From NCBI GenBank assembly GCA_963576565.1, contig OY755045.1:36104667-36168666 (forward strand): a stretch of 64,000 nt of DNA, in the 5' to 3' direction. The notes under the pieces were generated by a model. It was given only the letters and a program-made list of their open reading frames with translations, ran no database searches and was not told where the DNA came from. The stretch comes from Aspidapion aeneum. Its lineage: Eukaryota > Arthropoda > Insecta > Coleoptera > Brentidae. The first letter of the stretch is position 1. Each line of letters opens with the position of its first letter. The position numbers and the translations under genes were made by a program. Shown here piece after piece: positions 36,638 through 44,325 of the stretch.

Positions 36638-39600
36638 TTGGAAAAATCCGAAGTCTCTGTAGTGTTATTACATCAAATCGATCTGAAGATGAGTTTTGCA
36701 AGTAAATTAGTCCATGAAATAAAATGCCAATTAGAAAGTGTTAATCAAGCTACAAAAATATCAAAAATCTTGAAGGACTGTGCTAACGCTAGTCGAAGAA
36801 TAAGCATTGCCCTAAAGAAGTCCCGGACGGTTTATGAAAAAGCCCATCTAACTACCTGTCTTGGAGAAGTGAAAGGCTTTAAGCATCGCTTGAAGTCAAA
36901 CATAAAGCAAGGAGGTGGTAATGTCATCACCAAGAAAACTGCGAAACACCGTGTACAATGGGAAGATGTAAGGTCAGCCTTTAACAGTAGGGTAAGAAGT
37001 GGTGTAATTACAAATTTAAAACACATTGATGCGCAGCAATTTCTGACGGATAGCTTCAGTTTATTTAAACGTAGAATTAAAAATGTTTTAAAGAAAGAGA
37101 ACATGATTAAGGTAAACACTGTCTTAAGTGGAGATTTTCAAATTACAACGCAAAAGGAATTACTTACGGAAACTAAGCATTTTAGTACTGCCAATGCTGT
37201 AATTGACAATAATACCAATTTGAAAAACTGGTTTGATAAGAATGTTAAGGATCTGCTTTTAACAAATTTGGAAGAATTTCAGCAAAATCAATCTGGATGG
37301 TCCCTTATAAAAATAAACAATCTTATTATCGCTATGAACAGATATTACCCGCTTCGCGCAGGTTATCATTTAAAAATGCCTAAATTTATTTTAAATAAAA
37401 AAGCATGTGTTACTGTACAAAATACTGATGATTTGTGCTTTGGCTGGGCGATTATGTCAGCAATGTTTCCTGTTGAAAACAACTCAAATAGAGTCTCATC
37501 CTATCCGCATCCTCAAGAAGTTTTAAATTTAAAAGGAATAAAGTTTCCAATGACTTTAAACCAAGTTGCTCGCTTTGAAAAGCAAAATAATATATCTGTA
37601 AATATATATCGCCTGCAAAAACATAATGAAAACAGTTTTAAAGTACTGCCTGCTTATATTACCGGGGAAAAGTACGAAAAACATGTTAATTTGTTATTAG
37701 TACAAAATAACTATTATTTAGAGAATGAAGAGATAAAAGATCTTTCTGCACCAACTTACCACTTTGTATGGATAAAAAATCTTTCAAGGCTCGTGAGTAG
37801 ACAACTTAGCAAATTCTCAAAAGTTAAATACATTTGCGACAGATGCCTGCATTATTTTTATTCGAAGGATGGACTCGACCAACATATAAAAGACTGCCAA
37901 ATTATTGGCAGTATCGTTGTTCCGAAATTACCAAATAAAGAGAACAACATTGTAGAATTTAAAAACTTTAAAAATAAACAATTTGCATCCTTCATTATTT
38001 ATTGCGACATCGAATGCTTACTGATGCCTATGGTAAAAAATAGTAGTAAAAGAACTCAAAAATATCAGCAGCATGTGCCTTGTTCAGTGGGGTACTACGT
38101 AAAATGTGCTTATGATGATTCCCTTTCATTTTATCGGTCGTACACGGGGCCTGACTGTATGGAATGGTTTAGTAAACAATTACTGGAGTTCGCTGAAAAC
38201 TTAGAAACTGTATTTCTCTGTGACTTGCCCATGGAACTATTAAGTAAGAAACAAAAACTTAACTTTAATAATGCTAAAAAATGTCATATTTGTGAACAGA
38301 ATTTTTCAGTTGGTGACAAGAAAATACGCGACCACTGTCACCTTACTTCAGAGTACCGTGGCCCTGCGCATGAAAGTTGTAATCTAAATTTTCAGGATAG
38401 TCATACTGTCCCTGTAGTATTTCACAACCTTAGCTCTTATGATGGACATTTGATAATTGAAAACATCGCCAATTTGGATGGCTCAATAAATTTGCTGCCA
38501 GTTAACAAAGAAAAATATATAGCATTTACCAAAAAAATTAACGGAAATTTAATTGAATTTAGATTTATCGATTCTTTTCGCTTTATCGCCAGCAGCTTGG
38601 ATAAGCTTGCTTCATATCTTGAGGAGTATCCGCTGATCAAAAATGAATTTCCTCACTTGTCTGCCGAACAATATAAACTTATTTTCAAAAAAGGAATTTT
38701 TTGTTATGACTACATGGATAGTTGGAAAAAATTAAAAGAGACGTCTTTGCCTGAAAAACGTAATTTCTTTAACATCCTGGAAAATAAAGAAATTTCATCA
38801 ATTGATTATGAGCATGCACTGGATGTATGGGAAAGTTTTGGTTGTGAAACCCTACAAGATTATATGGAATTTTATATGCAAATTGACATAGTCCTCTTAA
38901 TGCAGGTATTTCAGCAATTTAGGGAAAGTTGTCATAAAACGTATGGTTTGGACCCTGCGAACTATTTTACCCTTCCTGGTTACACATGGGATTGTATGCT
39001 ATACCATACGCAACAAAAATTAGAGCTTTTGACGGACTATAATATGGTCACTTTTATAGAGCGCGGTATTAGAGGAGGGTTGAGCCAATGTTCAAAAAGA
39101 TACGTCGAGGCCAACAACAAATACATGGCTAACTATGACTCATACAAAGAAACATCTTTTTTGATGTATTTTGACATTAATAATCAGTATGGATTTAGTA
39201 TGAGTCAGTTATTGCCTTATGGTAAATTTAGTTGGTTAGAAAGTGACAAAATTACTTATTTTGATGTTTCCAAAATTGAGGATGACTCAAGTGAGGGATA
39301 CATTCTAGAAGTCGACTTGTTCATTCCGGTTGAATTACACGACTATTTCTCAGACTTACCTTTATGCCCTGAACATCAGTGTCCGCCTGGTGGAGACAAG
39401 AACCCAAAAAATAAAAAACTTATGGCTACACTGCATAATAAAAAGGATTATGTAATTCACTATACAAATTTAAAACAAGCTTTGAGACTTGGTATAAAAC
39501 TTAAAACAATTCATAGAATTTTATGTTTTGAGCAATCCGCATGGCTGAAACCATATATTGACTTAAATACTCGATTAAGACAGAATGCTAAAAATGAATT

Positions 39601-40420
39601 TGAAAAAAACCTTTTCAAATTAATGAACAACGCCGTGTTTGGAAAAACCATGGAAAATATTAGAAATCACAGTGTTGTCAAATTAATCAAGAAATGGGAC
39701 GGACGATTTGGAGCTGAAGCTCTGATTTCTCGACCAGAGTTTAAAAGTATAACCATATTTAATGAAAATTTGGTTGCTGTTGAACTTGAAAAAACAGAAA
39801 TATATTTCAATAAACCAATATATGTGGGAATGTGTATTTTGGACATTGCCAAAACAACTATATATGATTTTCACTATAACTACATGGTACCCGCTTTTGG
39901 TAAGGATTGTACTGTTGCATATACAGATACTGACAGTCTAGTTTATAACATCCAAAATCATGACATTTATGCTTCAATACGGCGGGACTGCCACAAGTAT
40001 TTTGACACCTCGGATTATGCTGAAGACAACATACATAACATTCCGAGGGCAAATAAAAAGGTTCTAGGAATGATGAAAGATGAAAACAATGGGGAAATAA
40101 TGACGCATTTTATTGGCCTTAGAGCTAAAATGTATGCTACAAAAGTAGCGGATACTAAAAGTAAAGCTGCAAGAGTGACTAAGAAAGCCAAGGGTGTAAA
40201 GCAAAATGTTGTTAAAACAAAATTATCATTTGAGGACTATGTTGACTGCCTAAATACATTTCAAGAAAAAATAGTTACGCAAAATCTTATAAGATCCGAA
40301 AAGCACCGCCTATACTCTGTAAAACAGACGAAAATCGGACTGAGTCCCCTGGATAACAAACGGTCTATTTCAAAAGAGTCTTATGAAACGTTGCCGTGGG
40401 GGCACTATAGTATTAAGTGA
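36638..40420 (+). CDS. Protein-primed type B DNA polymerase (pPolB), intact right copy
   Basis: A single 1260-codon frame. Family knowledge: pPolB copies linear DNA from a protein primer and has a proofreading exonuclease. Seen in order: a basic N-terminal region (~1-155, with HRVQWEDVRSAF); a C2H2-like finger (CDRC at ~400, H and C near 420); ExoI CDIEC (D ~457); a Cys/His segment like recombination endonuclease VII (CHIC, RDHCHL, YRGPAHESCN, ~549-585); ExoII HNLSSYDGH (~595); ExoIII YMQIDIVLL (D ~750); motif A FDINNQYG (D ~846); motif B KLMNNAVFGKTMEN (~994); motif C YTDTDSL (D ~1097/1099). All catalytic residues are present. The start is the first Met after upstream stops. No introns are present. 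AATAAA at 40529 is a likely polyA signal. It resembles polB proteins of insect and cnidarian Polinton-type elements. Confidence in the family is high; a role in replicating this element is inferred. Confidence 0.92.
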   Translation: MEKSEVSVVLLHQIDLKMSFASKLVHEIKCQLESVNQATKISKILKDCANASRRISIALKKSRTVYEKAHLTTCLGEVKGFKHRLKSNIKQGGGNVITKKTAKHRVQWEDVRSAFNSRVRSGVITNLKHIDAQQFLTDSFSLFKRRIKNVLKKENMIKVNTVLSGDFQITTQKELLTETKHFSTANAVIDNNTNLKNWFDKNVKDLLLTNLEEFQQNQSGWSLIKINNLIIAMNRYYPLRAGYHLKMPKFILNKKACVTVQNTDDLCFGWAIMSAMFPVENNSNRVSSYPHPQEVLNLKGIKFPMTLNQVARFEKQNNISVNIYRLQKHNENSFKVLPAYITGEKYEKHVNLLLVQNNYYLENEEIKDLSAPTYHFVWIKNLSRLVSRQLSKFSKVKYICDRCLHYFYSKDGLDQHIKDCQIIGSIVVPKLPNKENNIVEFKNFKNKQFASFIIYCDIECLLMPMVKNSSKRTQKYQQHVPCSVGYYVKCAYDDSLSFYRSYTGPDCMEWFSKQLLEFAENLETVFLCDLPMELLSKKQKLNFNNAKKCHICEQNFSVGDKKIRDHCHLTSEYRGPAHESCNLNFQDSHTVPVVFHNLSSYDGHLIIENIANLDGSINLLPVNKEKYIAFTKKINGNLIEFRFIDSFRFIASSLDKLASYLEEYPLIKNEFPHLSAEQYKLIFKKGIFCYDYMDSWKKLKETSLPEKRNFFNILENKEISSIDYEHALDVWESFGCETLQDYMEFYMQIDIVLLMQVFQQFRESCHKTYGLDPANYFTLPGYTWDCMLYHTQQKLELLTDYNMVTFIERGIRGGLSQCSKRYVEANNKYMANYDSYKETSFLMYFDINNQYGFSMSQLLPYGKFSWLESDKITYFDVSKIEDDSSEGYILEVDLFIPVELHDYFSDLPLCPEHQCPPGGDKNPKNKKLMATLHNKKDYVIHYTNLKQALRLGIKLKTIHRILCFEQSAWLKPYIDLNTRLRQNAKNEFEKNLFKLMNNAVFGKTMENIRNHSVVKLIKKWDGRFGAEALISRPEFKSITIFNENLVAVELEKTEIYFNKPIYVGMCILDIAKTTIYDFHYNYMVPAFGKDCTVAYTDTDSLVYNIQNHDIYASIRRDCHKYFDTSDYAEDNIHNIPRANKKVLGMMKDENNGEIMTHFIGLRAKMYATKVADTKSKAARVTKKAKGVKQNVVKTKLSFEDYVDCLNTFQEKIVTQNLIRSEKHRLYSVKQTKIGLSPLDNKRSISKESYETLPWGHYSIK

Positions 40421-41227
40421 AAATATAGTTTTAATTTAAGCTTAGTAATGTGTTGTTTGCTTACATAGTGTTTGTTTATGTATCTTATCTTAGTTCTAAA
40501 CCTGAATGTAATCTTTGTTTTGTCTAAGAATAAAAATGATATTTATATATTATTATATAAAATATGTAGTGATATCATATGCGTAGTATTTTAATGTAAA
40601 CATTAATATATACACTTCCATAGTAATAGTCATATTATCCATAATGGTATTATAATTATTATAATATAACTGCTAAAATATAATTATTCGATCATGCGTG
40701 TAGGTATAGCTACAGCAACTAAAATTAGTAATAATGATTTACTGTAGTGATATTGCATACTTTTTACAATAAATAAATGATAAGTAATCTTGTGCTATTA
40801 TTATTTACCTTGATTTAGTAGTGCCTAAAATTGAAAAACAGAAATAATATAAAACGCATAAAGAGTAATAAAATATTTTCTGAAAAACAAAACTATTTAT
40901 TGGGTGTTAAAATTGCATGACTAAACCATAGTCATCAAAGTATTATGATCAGATTTAACTAGTCCACTGTTTCAGTTAAATACATTTCTGTAACAAGCAT
41001 AAGATGTCAGAGCAGCGTAATAATTATTGTACAGATTGTGAAAATTCACGGGCTCCTTGAGAATTTAAAAACCTTTAAAGTGTTAGACTGTACAGTAAAA
41101 GATAACTCATATAAAAATTACTGTCTCTAGCTGAATATTCTGTGACATATTCAAAAAATGACCACCTTTTCGTCTTATGGGGATTTACATGGAAAACGTG
41201 ATCCAAAACCTATATATATTAACTACT
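40421..41227. other. Noncoding terminal segment of the right arm
   Basis: AT-rich, with AATAAA at 40529-40534 and again near 40770. No gene is present. The last ~30 bases (GATCCAAAACC, TATATATATTAACTACT) form the inverted terminus. It mirrors 13082-13888. Confidence 0.6.
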
Positions 41228-41233
41228 CGCATA
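41228..41233. repeat. 6-bp target-site duplication of the palindromic element, right
   Basis: CGCATA, identical to 13076-13081, follows the terminus CTACT. Beyond it (41234-41601) is intronic DNA with G- and C-homopolymer runs and a short CCTGCTAG/CTAGCAGG hairpin. Nothing else was recognised there. Confidence 0.85.
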
Positions 41234-41601
41234 TCTGGGCCAAAATCTAGTGGGGGGGTAATGATCAACGGAAACATTCAAATGTTTTTATTGCCACAAA
41301 AAAATATATAAATACATATGCTTCGTATATCTAAAACTAGGATATGTGACAACGGTCAGACTTCGCGCTGCCTGCTAGTTACCTAGCAGGAAACACGCTC
41401 TTCCACTCAGGCCTACATGTAATAGTTCTTTTTCTAGTGGGTTGTAATTATGAGGCGAGCCCAATATTTATTAACTCAAACTTCATATATTATTTTTTAG
41501 ATGGGGGGGGGGGTAATTACAACGTTACCCCCCTCAAATCCGGTTTATGTCATTTTCGATAAAAAGCGAGCATTTCATATTAATAATTGACGTTTTTGTA
41601 G

Positions 41602-41736
41602 GTACTTTCTTGCTACGTATTCTTTGGCATTAGAAGGAACTGGGTTGCCAGTGTTATGGGCCTTATTGTGAGCATAACACACGTGATAACCATTATTATA
41701 ATAACGTATGATGATCACGACATCGTAGTCAAACGG
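41602..41736 (+). CDS. Adenylate cyclase, exon 3 (TM4-TM5)
   Basis: Preceded by TTTTTGTAG and followed by GTAAGC; 135 bp, phase 0 at both ends. It reads 45 residues: VLSCYVFFGI, the basic turn RRNW, then the helix SVMGLIVSITHVITIIIITY and a tail DDHDIVVKR. Position and pattern fit TM4-TM5 of the first cassette (compare the YVFLP..KW..G...S wording in other cyclases). It joins exon 2 across the 31.6-kb intron, so the transposon-bearing intron must be spliced out to make the protein. Confidence 0.78.
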
Positions 41737-42063
41737 GTAAGCAATATTTTTATAGCGCGTTATAAGCAAGTCGGCGGTCACGTGATCTTGGGAGTCCCAG
41801 GATTCTTATTGTATTGCTTAATATATTATATGTTTTTACACAATTTAAATAAATTAACAAAAAATTTTTGTCCTTTTATAGGCAAAAATTGAAAAAAATA
41901 TTTTGCTGATATATGTGTTTGTTATGGATAAAAGAACTGAATCTATAAAATAAAAAATTATACAAAATTTGCACTCTAATATCTTCAGGTACATATATTA
42001 GGTACATAATATCGTTAGTAACTTCAAATCTATACAAGTCTTTCAAAATTGGACATATCAAAC
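41737..42063. other. Intron 3, first part
   Basis: AT-rich. No gene or repeat family was recognised. The transposase relic begins at about 42064. Confidence 0.35.
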
Positions 42064-42880
42064 CTAAGCTTTTAGTTTTTTAGTTTTTCTTTGAGTGTCA
42101 TCATCTTTGTCTGAGTTCTTATTCAAAGATTTATTAGCAGACACTAAATCATTGTGCTTTTTAATAAAATTATTTAAAAAAACTTTACATGCCCTTAAAC
42201 TAATTTTTTCAAGCTTTGACAATAGTTTTTCTCCACAAAAACACTCGCTAGAGTTATCTGAAAAAAATTTTTCAATATAAAACATTTCACAATAATTTAT
42301 TAAAAAGAAACAAGTGATTTTGTGAAGGTTTTCACATTCAATGAACTGAATGTAGTGGTCGTCAATAATTTTTTGAAAAATTACCCAGCACAAAGTTTAT
42401 ATATTTCATTAAAGTTTAAGTTAACTACCAACTCATGTTCTTTTAAATGCTGTATCTTACTTTTTAAATATTTCACACTACCAGAGAGATTTCTATCTGT
42501 TAACAAAATTTTACAAATCAGTTTTTTAATATTTCGAGGGTGCGGAAGACATATTACCTTAGAATTGTAAATTGACGTGTATGCACGGGATGACTGGATA
42601 AACAAAGATGAAGCCAACATTTAAGTGTATCCACCATATCTTCGATTCTCAGGTTACCTTTTTAAGAGACCTTTTGAGACAATTGTTCAATAAGAAATGA
42701 CAAGTAAACACATTTTTCACTCTCACTATCGAAAATGTCACTAAGAATGTCTATTACTTGATCAGTCTTATCCAAGATCTTATCTTTTACCACTTCTTTC
42801 CCGTTTGCAACATATTAGGTTTCAGTTTTATAGTTGGACCGACAAGGAACAACACTAATTACACGTTCGCGGCATTGGCA
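42064..42880 (-). pseudogene. P-element/THAP-like transposase relic
   Basis: Minus-strand frames give, after frameshifts, SSLFIQSSRAYTSIYNSKVICLPHPRNIKKL, then YLKSKIQHLKEHELVVNLNFNEIY, and a separate frame with FLINYCEMFYIEKFF and a lysine-rich end. The (A)Y..IYN...LPHPR.I..L order followed by ...HE..V.L.FDEI-like wording resembles the transposase core of P-like/THAP transposons, in which the second block carries a catalytic acidic residue. Several stops and missing parts make it dead. The assignment rests on remembered family wording, hence the moderate confidence. Confidence 0.45.
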
Positions 42881-42923
42881 TAGGTATTTTGTTTATAATT
42901 TACTCATTAGCCATTCATTATTT

Positions 42924-42962
42924 TAACGCAGCCCACTACAGTCTTTTTTGTGGGCTGCGTTA
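42924..42962. repeat. 13-bp-stem hairpin in intron 3
   Basis: TAACGCAGCCCAC (42924-42936) pairs exactly with GTGGGCTGCGTTA (42950-42962). CGTGGGCTGCGGG recurs at ~43140. This may be a transposon terminus. Bases 42963-43372 are otherwise unassigned. Confidence 0.6.
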
Positions 42963-43372
42963 TTTTAATAACTTTGATAAAATTCACATAAAATTCGTGC
43001 CCGAATTAAAAAAAAATCGACGTAAACAAACATACCAAAACTGAACATACACATGTTTTATAATGACAGCGGGCCGTGAGGCGTTTTTTTGTGGCACTCC
43101 TACGGTCACGTGATATTTCCGCGCCCAGGCCGGTCTTTCTCGTGGGCTGCGGGAACTTTTAAATAAAAGGCGTTTTTTTTTCAAAAGGTAAAAAAGTCCC
43201 TGATCATATTATCAAAACACCTTTTTTGCGAGCATTTTATGCCTAATCCTGGTTACTAGTCCTCTCTTTTTCGTAATACATTTGTATTAGTGAGAAACAG
43301 TATATCACACTCACGGTCTCTAGAATTAGATCGGTCTATGGATCTTATATATACATATATGTCGAATTTTTT

Positions 43373-43755
43373 ACGTCACTGGTGGTCCAGCTGATTTTTG
43401 TAAACAAAAGTTAGATATGATATGAACAACAATATTTTTTGAATTTCTTAAAAACTAAGGGAATTTTCCTACTGATTTTAGTACACCCTTATAAAATATA
43501 ATTTGTGACGTTAAAAATTAGACATATATATTATATTCGATATATAAGATCCAAAGACCGGTCTATTCTAGGTAGCATGTAAAGACCTTGCCATTTACTG
43601 CTGTACCCACACTGCAGTAGCTATCTTCTGAATATAGGGACAGCAGTATGGCAGAGCGGCACAGAGTAAAAAATTCCAAAAATATTAGTTGTTCATTAGA
43701 GAGATATCCTATCTAACTTTTATTTACAAAAATCAGCTGGACCGCCAGTGATGTG
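43373..43755. mobile_element. ~380-bp MITE with CGTCACTGG ends
   Basis: The ends are GTCACTGGTGGTCCAGCTG and the complement of CAGCTGGACCGCCAGTGATG, extending through TTTTTGTAAAxAAAAGTTAGATA for about 65 bp on each side. A second inverted pair (CGGTCTATGGATCTTATATA near 43330 and its mirror near 43545-43565) overlaps the left end, so two elements are probably nested. It has no coding capacity. Confidence 0.6.
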
Positions 43756-43957
43756 AAAAATGAGATAAAACGACACGGACAGGGGCTGGTCAGGGTTGCC
43801 ATTACCATAGAAAAAGAAGTAATTTTATTGGCCATTACTTATTACAGTTTAAAACCTTGTTCTGTTCTGTTCTCCTTAAAAATGATTCAAGCAATTGAAC
43901 ATTTTTGTTTCTCAACCTAACCTATATTTTCTAATACCGCTTTTACAAAGTTTTTAG

Positions 43958-44107
43958 GTTTTTTCAGACATTATCTTTCTGTGTTGCCTGAACGGGTTGG
44001 GACTTTTTTTTCGCTATATGAACGAGATAGTCCAACGAAGAAGTTTTCTAGACAGAAGGGACTGCATCGTGTCCACTTTTCAATTGAATCATGAAAAAGA
44101 ACAAGAA
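43958..44107 (+). CDS. Adenylate cyclase, exon 4 (TM6 and start of the helical linker)
   Basis: The acceptor AAGTTTTTAG at 43948-43957 was chosen over TTTTTTCAG at 43966 because only the former keeps phase 0 with exon 3. The donor is GTAGGT; 150 bp. It encodes a hydrophobic helix (SDIIFLCCLNGLGLFF) followed by RYMNEIVQRRSFLDRRDCI and FQLNHEKEQE. This is TM6 plus the conserved signalling helix (R(R)xFLxxR.C...L...N.KQE) that leads into C1 of membrane adenylate cyclases. The match to the family is strong. Confidence 0.85.
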
Positions 44108-44325
44108 GTAGGTGAAAAAAACATAAAAGAAGTAGGAAAGATGCTCTTGAGTTATTCTTTAAAACTAATACATTTGCGAGAAACACTCTTAAGTAAACCC
44201 GTATCGTATCGCAAAAAAGAATGAAATGTAAGGGGCTCTATAAAGAACATTTCTAGATTTTTGATTATTTTGTTTTTATCAAAAATCACAACAATAAGGA
44301 ACTTTTATAATATACAGTTAATATA

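Larger units (their letters stand above)
13082..41227. mobile_element. Palindromic Polinton/Maverick-like element encoding only DNA polymerase B
   Basis: The termini are AGTAGTTAATATATATAGG at the left and its exact complement at the right, flanked by CGCATA duplications. The left arm (13082-17259 plus 25563-31068) and the right arm (31537-41227) mirror each other: positions sum to 54309 outside the nested insertion and to about 62605-62607 inside it. The arms are separated by 468 unique bases. Each arm holds a pPolB gene reading outward from the centre and ~5 kb of AT-rich DNA without a recognisable gene. No integrase, cysteine protease, packaging ATPase or capsid gene was seen, so mobilisation in trans is inferred. 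Excluding the 8.3-kb nested insertion the element is about 19.85 kb. The two arms look almost identical, so it is young or kept homogeneous by conversion. Confidence 0.85.
31537..41227. repeat. Right arm of the palindrome, 9.69 kb, uninterrupted
   Basis: This is the inverted copy of the left arm, without the 8.3-kb insertion or the 2-bp deletion. From the centre outward it runs: AT-rich DNA with the mirrored 284-bp array (31955-32752), a stretch with short AAATGCCAGTGGACATA-type repeats (mirrored at ~28540-28580 and ~34025-34065), then polB (36638-40420), then 807 bases of AT-rich DNA to the terminus. Bases 32753-36637 hold no recognised gene. Confidence 0.85.
10020..41601 (+). other. Adenylate cyclase intron 2, 31.6 kb
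   Basis: This intron opens with GTAAGT and closes with TTTTTGTAG. Exon 2 before it and exon 3 after it join in phase 0. It contains a SINE-like relic, a LINE split by a MITE, and the entire palindromic pPolB element with its nested insertion. The intron is far longer than the others in the window (about 0.2 to 4.5 kb). The excess is due to the palindromic element. Confidence 0.75.

Noticed and set aside
13082..41227. The palindrome as an assembly or read artefact (fold-back read or mis-join).
   Set aside because: The symmetry stops exactly at AG/CT termini flanked by a 6-bp duplication, the outer flanks differ and carry consecutive cyclase exons, and one arm has an 8.3-kb insertion and small differences that the other lacks. 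A fold-back artefact would not give these. Long-read confirmation would still be useful.
43966..43967. Acceptor TTTTTTCAG at 43966 for cyclase exon 4.
   Set aside because: It would put the conserved RYMNEI segment out of frame with exon 3. The AG at 43956-43957 keeps phase 0 and gives a continuous TM6.
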